Part shown: positions 8,556 to 15,470 of the stretch, one piece after another
Layout of the letters: every line of letters begins with the position of its first letter
Position numbering within the stretch: the first letter of the stretch is position 1
Assembly: GCA_018267585.1 (NCBI GenBank)
Contig: JAFDYE010000053.1
Span: forward strand, 1-35,160
DNA: 35,160 bases
Direction: 5' to 3'
Source: Bacteroidota bacterium
GTDB taxonomy: Bacteria > Bacteroidota > Bacteroidia > Chitinophagales > Chitinophagaceae
Notes under the pieces: model-generated
The model's database searches: none
The model's input: only the letters and a program-made list of their open reading frames with translations
Told to the model about the DNA's origin: nothing
Position numbers and translations under genes: made by a program

Positions 8556-9146
8556 TTATTTCTTTAGTCCTTCGATGAGGTATTTTACCATATTCGACTC
8601 CAGCGCTTCGGCGCTGGTGCTTTTTCTGCTGCGCTGCCAGGAATCGATGCCGCTTATCGCGGACAGGATCACCAGGACCGCAACATAAGGATCGATGGCT
8701 TTTATTTCTCCCTTGCCGATGCCCTCCTCGAGAATATCCCCCAGCCGTTTGCGGTAGTTGCGCCGCTGGTTGAGGAAATTGGATAGATAGGGTTCCGGCA
8801 AATGCCGCCATTCGTGGTCGGCGATATAGACAAATTCGTACTGGTCGAGCATCATCCGGATATGCAGCCGGATAATAGCCTCCATCTTCTTCAGCGTGGA
8901 CTGATTGCTGGCTTCCACCGCCTCCAGGTTCGTCATGAACTCATTGGCCACCTTAAAACAGATGGTCTGCAGGATCTCCGACTTGGACTGGATATGATTG
9001 TACAGGCTGGCGGCCTCCACCCCCACGTGCTCCGCCAGATCGCGCATGGACGCAGCCCCAAAACCTTTCTCCCGGAATAGGCGGGAAGCCTTTTCGATGA
9101 TCACCTCCTTCTTCGTGCTGTTCCGTTTGCCCTGGATCTTTGCCAT
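8556..9146 (-). CDS. TetR/AcrR-family transcriptional regulator, probable PaaR
   Basis: DNA-binding regulator of 196 residues. The TetR helix-turn-helix is at the N-terminus (about 16-62: ASRLFREKGFGAASMRDLAE, then HVGVEAASLYNHIQSKSEIL). The C-terminal part is the helical ligand-binding and dimer domain (about 80-196). It is the first gene of a tetR-paaE operon. A 14-bp near-palindrome lies 46 bp upstream of its start and a matching one lies 41 bp upstream of paaA, so it most likely represses both transcripts and itself. By analogy with PaaR and PaaX systems the inducer would be phenylacetyl-CoA or an early ring intermediate; this is inference. The TetR family call is certain, the PaaR role is likely. 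Confidence 0.88.
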   Translation of the reverse strand: MAKIQGKRNSTKKEVIIEKASRLFREKGFGAASMRDLAEHVGVEAASLYNHIQSKSEILQTICFKVANEFMTNLEAVEASNQSTLKKMEAIIRLHIRMMLDQYEFVYIADHEWRHLPEPYLSNFLNQRRNYRKRLGDILEEGIGKGEIKAIDPYVAVLVILSAISGIDSWQRSRKSTSAEALESNMVKYLIEGLKK

Positions 9147-9176
9147 AGTTGTTGTGCCCTCGACCTGCGAGGCGCA

Positions 9177-9209
9177 TAAAGATATAAAATGCTAACGACT
9201 GTTAGCCAA
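9177..9209 (-). promoter_or_regulatory. tetR-paaE promoter (TTG-N22-TATCTTTA)
   Basis: On the minus strand TTG (9209-9207) is followed after 22 nt by TATCTTTA (9184-9177). This is slightly off the TTG-N19-21-TAnnTTTG form in spacing and in the last base. The palindrome at 9192-9205 lies in the spacer, a position suited to autorepression. Confidence 0.5.
9192..9205. promoter_or_regulatory. probable TetR/PaaR operator in front of tetR-paaE
   Basis: CTAACGACTGTTAG is an inverted repeat (CTAAC-N4-GTTAG). It agrees with the paaA site CTAACAAGTGTTAG at 11 of 14 positions, and both half-sites are conserved. It lies between the predicted -33 and -7 boxes of the tetR promoter. Confidence 0.65.
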
Positions 9210-9231
9210 TTATTACCTAAGTTGCAGCCCA

Positions 9232-9250
9232 AATCCGGGTTCCCCGGATT
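9232..9250. other. perfect inverted repeat in the tetR/pfkB divergent region
   Basis: AATCCGGG and CCCGGATT form a perfect 8-bp stem with a TTC loop. There is no T-run, so it is not a standard terminator. It lies 47 bp upstream of the PfkB-type kinase gene and could be an operator or an mRNA leader hairpin. Confidence 0.35.
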
Positions 9251-9296
9251 CTACTTCACCATTGAAGAGACATAAATTCAAGTTAAAAACAGCGTA

Positions 9297-10220
9297 ATGT
9301 CATTAATTGTAGTCGGATCCATGGCTTATGACGCCATCGAGACCCCCTTCGGAAAGACAGATTGGATCGTAGGCGGAGCCGCCACCTATGTAGCCTGGGC
9401 GGCCAGCAATTTTGTAAAACCCATCAACCAAATATCCATCGTCGGATACGATTTTGCCCAGGAAGAGCTGGACCAGCTGGCTGCGCGCGGCGTCAACCTG
9501 GAAGGCGTAGAAAGGGTAAAGGACAAAAAATCTTTCTTCTGGAGTGGCAGGTATCATATGGACATGAATACCCGGGACACCCTGGTGACGGATCTCAACT
9601 GTTTTCTGGACTTTAACCCCGTGGTACCCGATAGCTACCAGGGAAGCGAATTCGTAATGCTGGGGAACATCCTGCCCAGCCTCCAGATCAACGTGATCAG
9701 GCAGATGAAGCAGCGCCCGAGGCTGATCGCCATGGACACCATGAATTTCTGGATGGACAATGCCCTGGACGACCTCAGGCAGCTGATCACGATGGTGGAC
9801 GTGCTGACGGTAAATGACAGCGAAGCACGCCAGCTCAGCGGAGAGTTCTCCCTCGTCAAGGCGGCCCGCGCCATCATGAAGATGGGTCCTAAGTTCGTTA
9901 TCATCAAGAAAGGCGAGCACGGCGCACTTCTCTTCCACGGTGACCAGGTGTTCGTAGCGCCGGCGCTGCCCCTGGAAGAAGTATTCGATCCCACGGGAGC
10001 CGGAGACACGTTTGCAGGCGGTTTTATGGGTCATATTGCAGCCACCCGTGACATCTCCTTCGACAATATGAAGACAGCCATCATCGTCGGTTCGGCCATG
10101 GCCTCCTTCTGCGTGGAGAAGTTTGGTCCCAACCGGCTGAAGGAGGTTACGCGCGCGGATATCGACGCAAGGATCCGGCAGTTTGTGGATCTCGTCAATT
10201 TCGACATAAAGCTCGTGTAA
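9297..10220 (+). CDS. PfkB/ribokinase-family kinase
   Basis: Cytoplasmic small-molecule kinase of 307 residues, a normal length for the PfkB family. The N-terminal glycine motif (IVGGAATYVAWAAS, about 24-37) marks the substrate pocket. The C-terminal PfkB signature DPTGAGDTFAGGFMG (231-245) contains D231 and the catalytic base D237 within the anion-hole GAGD. The substrate cannot be told from sequence: sugars, nucleosides or hydroxymethylpyrimidine are all possible. It stands alone, divergent from tetR-paaE, and its downstream neighbour asd has its own promoter, so no pathway is indicated. Confidence 0.85.
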   Translation: MSLIVVGSMAYDAIETPFGKTDWIVGGAATYVAWAASNFVKPINQISIVGYDFAQEELDQLAARGVNLEGVERVKDKKSFFWSGRYHMDMNTRDTLVTDLNCFLDFNPVVPDSYQGSEFVMLGNILPSLQINVIRQMKQRPRLIAMDTMNFWMDNALDDLRQLITMVDVLTVNDSEARQLSGEFSLVKAARAIMKMGPKFVIIKKGEHGALLFHGDQVFVAPALPLEEVFDPTGAGDTFAGGFMGHIAATRDISFDNMKTAIIVGSAMASFCVEKFGPNRLKEVTRADIDARIRQFVDLVNFDIKLV

Positions 10221-10228
10221 CGAGTTTT

Positions 10229-10282
10229 GCGGCGCCCAGCGCCGCCGACATTAGCCCCGGTTAGCGCCCACGCAGTGGGCGC
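10229..10282. other. two tandem GC-rich hairpins after the pfkB-type gene
   Basis: GCGGCGC-CCA-GCGCCGC (10229-10245) and GCGCCCAC-GCA-GTGGGCGC (10264-10282) are perfect stems of 7 and 8 bp. Neither has a T-run. They share the heptamer GCGCCCA, so one could also pair with the other. They may protect the 3' end of the kinase mRNA or be a dispersed repeat. Confidence 0.45.
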
Positions 10283-10314
10283 ACCGCAAAGAACCAACGC
10301 TAAGCAGGAAAAAA

Positions 10315-10346
10315 TTTGGATTTAAGAAGCATCCTCTTTATTTTTG
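10315..10346 (+). promoter_or_regulatory. asd leader promoter (TTTG-N20-TATTTTTG)
   Basis: TTTG (10315-10318), a 20-nt spacer and TATTTTTG (10339-10346) match the Bacteroidota consensus fully. Transcription would start near 10352, leaving about 140 nt of leader before the asd start codon. Confidence 0.7.
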
Positions 10347-10354
10347 GCCCCGTT

Positions 10355-10417
10355 ATGAACAAAATGAAACATACAAAGCAGACCAGGAAGTGCTTCCCGC
10401 AGCGGGAAAAGCTTTAG
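10355..10417 (+). CDS. possible 20-residue leader peptide upstream of asd
   Basis: A short frame from ATG 10355 to TAG 10417 encodes MNKMKHTKQTRKCFPQREKL. Ten of the 20 residues (5 K, 2 T, 2 M, 1 N) belong to the aspartate family made through asd, although A-rich DNA favours these codons anyway. The stop codon lies just after a hairpin that can exchange partners with the terminator at 10443-10474, as expected of translation-coupled attenuation. The predicted transcript starts only a few bases before this ATG; a second in-frame ATG at 10364 would leave more room. Speculative. Confidence 0.3.
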   Translation: MNKMKHTKQTRKCFPQREKL

Positions 10418-10474
10418 TTGTTTTGTGTGACAAGATAATAAGAGCCTTCCCGCAGTGGAAGGCTTCTTTTTTTT
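10392..10474 (+). promoter_or_regulatory. candidate transcription attenuator in the asd leader
   Basis: Segment 1 (10392-10398) pairs with segment 2 (10404-10412). Segment 2 (GCGGGAA, 10402-10408) can pair instead with segment 3 (TTCCCGC, 10447-10453). Segment 3 (AGCCTTCC, 10443-10450) pairs perfectly with segment 4 (GGAAGGCT, 10457-10464), which is followed by TC and eight Ts. The 3:4 hairpin is a good intrinsic terminator ending 19 nt before asd. The competing 2:3 pairing would be the antiterminator. Confidence 0.5.
10443..10474 (+). terminator. intrinsic terminator in the asd 5' leader
   Basis: An 8-bp perfect stem with loop CGCAGT is followed by TCTTTTTTTT. It lies between the mapped promoter-like sequence and the asd start codon, so it would end leader transcripts prematurely unless antitermination occurs. 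Confidence 0.75.
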
Positions 10475-10493
10475 AATAAAAACCGATAAAAAA

Positions 10494-11483
10494 ATGAAAG
10501 TCGCAGTTGTAGGCGCCACCGGCCTGGTAGGAACAAAAATGTTGCAAGTATTGGCTGAACGGAATTTTCCCGTCACAGAGCTCTTTCCCGTAGCGTCTGA
10601 AAAGTCCATCGGCAAGGAAGTAGAGTTCAAGGGAAAAAAATTCAAGGTCGTAAGCGCCAACGATGCGATCGCAGCCAAGCCTGCTGTGGCCCTCTTCTCC
10701 GCTGGCGGGAGCACTTCCCTGGAATGGGCGCCCAAATTCGCGGCAGCAGGAATCACCGTCGTCGATAACTCCTCAGCCTGGCGTATGGACCCGACCAAAA
10801 AGCTCGTCGTCCCCGAACTGAACGCCGATGCCCTGACCAGCGACGACAAGATCATCGCCAACCCCAACTGCTCCACTATCCAGATGGTGGTCGCCCTCAA
10901 CCCGCTGCACAAGAAATATAAGATAAAAAGGATCGTCGTCTCTACCTACCAGAGCGTCACCGGCACCGGCGTCAAGGCGGTGGCCCAGCTGATGAACGAA
11001 AGAAAAGGCGTACAGGGTGAGATGGCCTACAAATATCCCATTGACCTCAACGCCATCCCGCAGATCGATGTATTCCTCGACAACGGCTATACCAAGGAAG
11101 AGATGAAGATGGTCAACGAGACAAAGAAGATCATGCGCGACGATTCTATCCGGGTTACGGCGACGACGGTTCGTATCCCGGTAATGGGCGGCCATAGCGA
11201 GTCTGTGAATGTCGAATTTGAGAACGACTTCGACCTGGCAGAAGTAAAGGCGCTGCTCGGCAAGGCGCCCGGCGTTGTCGTAGTGGATGATCCTGCTGCA
11301 CAGCAGTATCCGATGCCCAGGGACGCACACGAAAGGGACGAGGTGTTCGTCGGAAGGCTGAGACGGGACGAGACCCAGCCCAATACGCTAAATATGTGGG
11401 TAGTAAGTGATAACCTCCGGAAAGGCGCTGCTACCAACGCGGTTCAGATAGCAGAATACCTTGTCGGAAAAAATCTCCTCTAG
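10494..11483 (+). CDS. asd: aspartate-semialdehyde dehydrogenase
   Basis: NADPH-dependent enzyme of 329 residues that reduces aspartyl phosphate to aspartate semialdehyde, the branch point to lysine/diaminopimelate, threonine and methionine. The N-terminal Rossmann motif VGATGLVGTKML binds NADP. The catalytic cysteine is C126 in NPNCSTIQ, and the active-site histidine is H234 in RIPVMGGHSESV. The length is normal. The ATG at 10494 gives the usual start MKVAVVGATG. The gene is monocistronic between a leader terminator upstream and a strong terminator downstream. Regulation by the leader is suggested by the mutually exclusive hairpins. Confidence 0.95.
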   Translation: MKVAVVGATGLVGTKMLQVLAERNFPVTELFPVASEKSIGKEVEFKGKKFKVVSANDAIAAKPAVALFSAGGSTSLEWAPKFAAAGITVVDNSSAWRMDPTKKLVVPELNADALTSDDKIIANPNCSTIQMVVALNPLHKKYKIKRIVVSTYQSVTGTGVKAVAQLMNERKGVQGEMAYKYPIDLNAIPQIDVFLDNGYTKEEMKMVNETKKIMRDDSIRVTATTVRIPVMGGHSESVNVEFENDFDLAEVKALLGKAPGVVVVDDPAAQQYPMPRDAHERDEVFVGRLRRDETQPNTLNMWVVSDNLRKGAATNAVQIAEYLVGKNLL

Positions 11484-11514
11484 ACGCCGTCAGGTTTCGG
11501 AGTGGACAGTATGT

Positions 11515-11547
11515 AAAAGCCCCCGGGAGGGGGCTTTTATTTTTCTA
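11515..11547 (+). terminator. rho-independent terminator after asd
   Basis: AAAAGCCCCC pairs perfectly with GGGGGCTTTT over a GGGA loop, followed by ATTTTTCTA. The A-run on the other arm means it may also serve the convergent DUF2461 gene. Confidence 0.88.
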
Positions 11548-11590
11548 TGTATAAGGTCGTGCAGGACCGCGTCTGGTCCTCGAATAATTG

Positions 11591-12253
11591 TTACTCGAGC
11601 GAGCGATTCAGGAAATGAACAAGATCGCCCATCGTGGCAAAGGTCTTTAAAATCTCTTTCAGAAAGGATTTGGCTTGGACTTCTGCGTCCGTGAAGGTCC
11701 GGGTGACAATAAAGCTTTTCAATTTCAGGAATTCGATAGCCGGGTTCTCGTCGTTGTAGCCCTTGGGAGGTCTTGATAATATCTCTTCCTTCTCAAGGCC
11801 ATCAGGAAAGACCTTTTTAAAGGTCCGGTCCCCGACGATCTTCGACCATTCTGAAAAGTTATAATCTATCTCCTGCCGGACCTTGTTGAGTTCCGGAGCC
11901 ATGGGCATCCAAAGCCCGCCGCCGGCCATGTTCCGACCCGGTTCTATATGCATATAGTAACCGGCTGTCGGCGATTTTTTGCCGCCCTTGTTGAGGTAAG
12001 CGCCCATGTTGGATTTGTAAGGAGTTTTGTCCTTGGAGAAACGGACATCGCGGTAGATGCGATAGGTGCAGTCGTTCGGGTGGAGGGGTTTTATGTCAGC
12101 GTCTATTTTTCCTAAACCCTCGATCACCTGCTCTACAAAAAGTTCGATGTCCTCTTTTGCGTCCAGGTAAACTTGCTTATTTCTTTCAAACCAGGGCTTG
12201 TTGTTGTTCTTTTTAAGGTCTTTCAGGAACCTGACCGTGGAAGCTTGCAGCAT
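11591..12253 (-). CDS. DUF2461 domain-containing protein (TIGR02453 family)
   Basis: Cytoplasmic protein of 220 residues matching DUF2461 along its whole length. Recognisable blocks are FLKDLKKNNNKPWFERNK near the N-terminus, YRIYRDVRFSKDKTPYKSN in the centre, and GYYMHIEPGRNMAGGGLWMP. The family is widespread and has no established biochemical role. No membrane helix or signal peptide is present. It converges on asd, with the asd terminator between them. The HNH protein gene upstream on the same strand is 77 bp away and shows no functional link. Confidence 0.85.
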   Translation of the reverse strand: MLQASTVRFLKDLKKNNNKPWFERNKQVYLDAKEDIELFVEQVIEGLGKIDADIKPLHPNDCTYRIYRDVRFSKDKTPYKSNMGAYLNKGGKKSPTAGYYMHIEPGRNMAGGGLWMPMAPELNKVRQEIDYNFSEWSKIVGDRTFKKVFPDGLEKEEILSRPPKGYNDENPAIEFLKLKSFIVTRTFTDAEVQAKSFLKEILKTFATMGDLVHFLNRSLE

Positions 12254-12330
12254 AGTTTTGAATTCTCAGTCTATCGGTTAACACCAGTCTTGCGTTTCTT
12301 TCGTAATTGCTACCGGGAATAGAAAGGAGC

Positions 12331-12903
12331 TTATTTGATCCTTCCCCAGTTCTCCCCGCTCTTGATCCGATACATGGTCATTTCGCTGACCTTGTACTTT
12401 TCGGCGAGCTTCTTAATGGTCAACTGCCTGTTCTTGCTGGAAAGCGTCTTCTTGATCGATTTTACCTGAGAAGCCGTCAGCTTTAAGCCCACAGTACGGT
12501 TCGCCTGAACCTTCTTGTAAGCGATCTTGGCCGGACTCTTCTGCTGGTGATCGATCATCTCTTCCAGCGTTGCCCATTTCAGGTTCTTTGAAGCATTGTC
12601 AAGCTTGTTGTGATTCTGATGGATCACATACTTGTGCTTCAATGAGCCCTTCGGCAGGAACAAACGGGCGATCTCACGATGAATGTAGAGAGTGCCGTTG
12701 TTGCCTGGCCGGTGCAGGTTCAATGTCTTGTAGCCGGTGGTCAAACTGCCGTTGAGCAATTTTCCATCGGCAAGCACATCTTCCGAGTAGCTGGCAACAC
12801 GGCCCAGGGAAGATAGCGCATACTTTTTTCGGAGTTGTTTCCAGCCGGGAAACTGCAATGGTTTCCACACTTCGCCGGTGAGTTTTCTAATCATGCCTAT
12901 CAA
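12331..12903 (-). CDS. NUMOD4/HNH endonuclease-like protein with C-terminal helix-turn-helix
   Basis: Protein of 190 residues with the modular layout of phage and intron HNH endonucleases. A NUMOD4 motif sits near residues 11-41 (EVWKPLQFPGW, then YALSSLGRVASY). The HNH region is about 73-115, with IHREIARLFLP and then VIHQNHNKLDNASKNLKWAT. A helix-turn-helix follows (about 145-187, LTIKKLAEKYKVSEMTMYRI). The first HNH histidine and the N-x-L-D-N-x3-N-L part are present, so it could still cut DNA. No intron, intein or phage gene is nearby, so it is free-standing; it lies directly downstream of ligA on the same strand. It could be a domesticated DNA-binding protein instead. Start could be ATG 12903 or 12894. 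Confidence 0.75.
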   Translation of the reverse strand: MIGMIRKLTGEVWKPLQFPGWKQLRKKYALSSLGRVASYSEDVLADGKLLNGSLTTGYKTLNLHRPGNNGTLYIHREIARLFLPKGSLKHKYVIHQNHNKLDNASKNLKWATLEEMIDHQQKSPAKIAYKKVQANRTVGLKLTASQVKSIKKTLSSKNRQLTIKKLAEKYKVSEMTMYRIKSGENWGRIK

Positions 12904-12976
12904 TTTTCTTAAAGTTACGAAAAAGAATTTCGATTTACCAGTAACGTAAGAAAATAATCTTATATGTTTTTGGCGC

Positions 12977-12997
12977 GCCGCGTGCTTTTTGCGCGGC
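12977..12997 (-). terminator. stem-loop directly after ligA, weak terminator candidate
   Basis: GCCGCG and CGCGGC form a 6-bp GC stem with a 9-nt loop just downstream of the ligA stop codon. The sequence beyond it on the minus strand is A-rich, not a T-run, so termination is doubtful. Confidence 0.3.
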
Positions 12998-12998
12998 T

Positions 12999-15242
12999 TT
13001 ACGACACCGACATCAGCTTGATGAACTCGTCTTCCGTGAGTATTTGAATGGAGGGTATTTTTTTGGCCTTTTCCAGCTTGCTGCCGGCGTCCTCGCCGAC
13101 CACAAGGTAGTTGAGCTTACTGCTTACACCGCTCAGCAGCTTACCCCCGTTCTTCTCAACGGTCTCCTCGGCATCTGACCGCCGGAGCCGGCTAAGCGTC
13201 CCGGTGAATAAGAACGTTTGCCCATTCAGGTTGCCTCCGCCCGTCGCCGCGGATTTCGAACTTTTCAGGTTAAGCCCCAGAGATTCCAGCTCTTCCAGCA
13301 GGCGGAGGTTGTCGGGATTGTGAAAGAACTGGTATACGCTCGTTGCGACCTTTATACCGACGTCTTCCAGGTTTTGCAGGCTTTCCAGCGAATAGTCGGC
13401 AAACTCCCGCAGATCTCCCACCGCTGCGGCGAGCGTTTTTGCGGTGGTCTCTCCGACATAACGGATGCCAAGACCGAAGATCAGCCTGTGCAGCGGCTGC
13501 TGCCGGGATGCGTCGACCGCCGACTGCAGGTTGCTGACACTTTTGGGGCCAAAGCCTTCCAGCGTCTGTATCTTTTCATACGGAAGACGATAGATACCCG
13601 GGATGTCCTTCAGGAAGCCCAGCTCGTAGAACTTCCTGACATTCGCGTCGCCAAAACTGCGGATATCCATCGCGTCCTTGCTGGCGAAATGGATGATCCG
13701 TTCGACTACCTGGGCCGGACAGTTGATGTTGACGCAACGCCAGACGGCCTCGCCCTCGGGCTTTACCAGGCGGTGATCACATACCGGACATTTGGTCGGG
13801 AATACGATAGACGTCTCATTACCCGTCCGGACCTCGGCCAACGGCTTGACAATATAGGGAATGACGTCGCCGGCTCTTTCTACGAGGACCTGGTCTCCGA
13901 TCATCAGGTCCTTCTCTTTTACGACGTCTTCGTTGAACAGGGAGATCGAGCTAACGGTCACGCCGCTCAGGGGAACAGGATCGATCTTCGCCACCGGCGT
14001 AATGCTTCCCGTCCGGCCAACCTGAAATTCGACCCGGCGCAGCGTGCTGGTCGCCTGACGCGCTTTGAACTTGAAGGCTATGGCCCAGCGCGGATGGTGC
14101 GTGGTCATTCCCATCCTGTCCTGCAGGGCGATGGAGTTCACCTTTATGACCATGCCGTCTATCTCATATGGAAGGTCGTCCCTCGTGGCTTCGAACTCAT
14201 GGCAGTAGTCTATGACGGCACGGATGCCTTTCACTACCTTTTTTTCTTTTTGCGGGCTCCGGAAACCGAGATCCCATAACATCTTCAAAGACCCGCTGTG
14301 GCTCTTCAACGCCTCGTGGACCGGCAGGTCGGCTGCCCGGCGTGATCTCCCGCCCGCGGCCGGCTTTTCACCTTCGGCCGTCTCACCCGTTGGCTCTTCT
14401 CCCGGGGCGGCCATATGCCCGTCTGTGACCTGCCAGCCTTCCAGTGTGGTAAAATAGGCGACATGGTAGAGGAAGGCTTCCAGGTTGCGGCGGCTCACCT
14501 CTCTTGGGTCCTTTATCCGCAGGCTTCCCGCTGCCGCATTGCGCGGGTTGGCCAGCGGAGGCAGGTTCTGCTCGGCCAGCTGGTCATTGTATCGTTTGAA
14601 ACTATTCTTGTTCATCAATACTTCCCCCCGGATCTCGATAAGCTGTATCCCATAGCGGGAAAAGGCCGCCGACAACGGCACCGACCGTATCTGTTTAATA
14701 TTGGTAGTGATCTCGTCTCCCGCGACGCCGTCACCCCGGGTAACCCCTCTCGAAAGGCGATCGTTCTCGTAGGTCAGCGAGATGCTGGCGCCGTCAAATT
14801 TGGGCTCTATGCAATATTCCAGTTCGTCCAGGCCCGTGAGCTCGCGGGCTTTCCGGTCCCAGTCGAGGAGGTCGTCCTCATTGTAGGAGTTCTCCAGCGA
14901 CAGCATCGGCACCAGGTGCTGTACCGTCGGGAATTCCTTCGTCAGCCCGCTGGCCACCCGCTGGGTAGGAGAGTCCGGCGTCACCAGGCCGGGATGTTCC
15001 GACTCGGCCTTTTCCAGCGCCTTGTACAGGGTGTCATACTCGAAGTCGGAAATAAGGGGATCGTTCAATATGGCATAGCGGTATTCATGAAAGCGCAGTA
15101 CATCCCTCAGCTGCTCCAGATGGTCCACCTTTTTGGTCCCCTTCTCCAGCCACTCTGCGAGGGCCGGCGCCGATTTTGAGGCGAGCGCAAGAAGATCGGT
15201 GGTCTGTTTTTGAAGCTGGTGGGTCTGGTCTGGCGAGTACAT
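12999..15242 (-). CDS. ligA: NAD+-dependent DNA ligase LigA
   Basis: Essential ligase that seals nicks during replication and repair, using NAD+. At 747 residues it is longer than the usual 665-700. The N-terminal Ia domain (about 41-110) follows an extra 30-40 residues. The adenylation motif EPKFDG has catalytic K148. OB fold is about 365-470, the zinc finger uses C485, C488, C503 and C508, helix-hairpin-helix repeats follow, and a C-terminal BRCT domain runs from about 665. A Gly/Glu/Ala-rich stretch at about 272-306 sits inside the adenylation domain and accounts for most of the remaining extra length. All catalytic motifs are intact. Confidence 0.96.
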   Translation of the reverse strand: MYSPDQTHQLQKQTTDLLALASKSAPALAEWLEKGTKKVDHLEQLRDVLRFHEYRYAILNDPLISDFEYDTLYKALEKAESEHPGLVTPDSPTQRVASGLTKEFPTVQHLVPMLSLENSYNEDDLLDWDRKARELTGLDELEYCIEPKFDGASISLTYENDRLSRGVTRGDGVAGDEITTNIKQIRSVPLSAAFSRYGIQLIEIRGEVLMNKNSFKRYNDQLAEQNLPPLANPRNAAAGSLRIKDPREVSRRNLEAFLYHVAYFTTLEGWQVTDGHMAAPGEEPTGETAEGEKPAAGGRSRRAADLPVHEALKSHSGSLKMLWDLGFRSPQKEKKVVKGIRAVIDYCHEFEATRDDLPYEIDGMVIKVNSIALQDRMGMTTHHPRWAIAFKFKARQATSTLRRVEFQVGRTGSITPVAKIDPVPLSGVTVSSISLFNEDVVKEKDLMIGDQVLVERAGDVIPYIVKPLAEVRTGNETSIVFPTKCPVCDHRLVKPEGEAVWRCVNINCPAQVVERIIHFASKDAMDIRSFGDANVRKFYELGFLKDIPGIYRLPYEKIQTLEGFGPKSVSNLQSAVDASRQQPLHRLIFGLGIRYVGETTAKTLAAAVGDLREFADYSLESLQNLEDVGIKVATSVYQFFHNPDNLRLLEELESLGLNLKSSKSAATGGGNLNGQTFLFTGTLSRLRRSDAEETVEKNGGKLLSGVSSKLNYLVVGEDAGSKLEKAKKIPSIQILTEDEFIKLMSVS

Positions 15243-15470
15243 AAGCGGAATTTATGGCATAAAGTTAAGTGAATCGACTTCTAAATGAAGTGGGGCAAAA
15301 AATTCCGGAGAATATAATTTTTCACCCCAATACCATAATATCTGTACTTTCGGCCTCGGGGAGAACTTCGTCGGAGCTGCTTCGCCACACTCCTTCTCGT
15401 TCGCTCCCTTCGCGGGGCTCGGGAAGGTACGAATCGGGCTCCGACCAATTTTGTATAAATTAGTTGTTGA

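Noticed and set aside
13218..14279. 353-codon plus-strand open frame opposite ligA
   Set aside because: Lies entirely over ligA, whose catalytic motifs are intact; composition is typical of a reverse-frame shadow.
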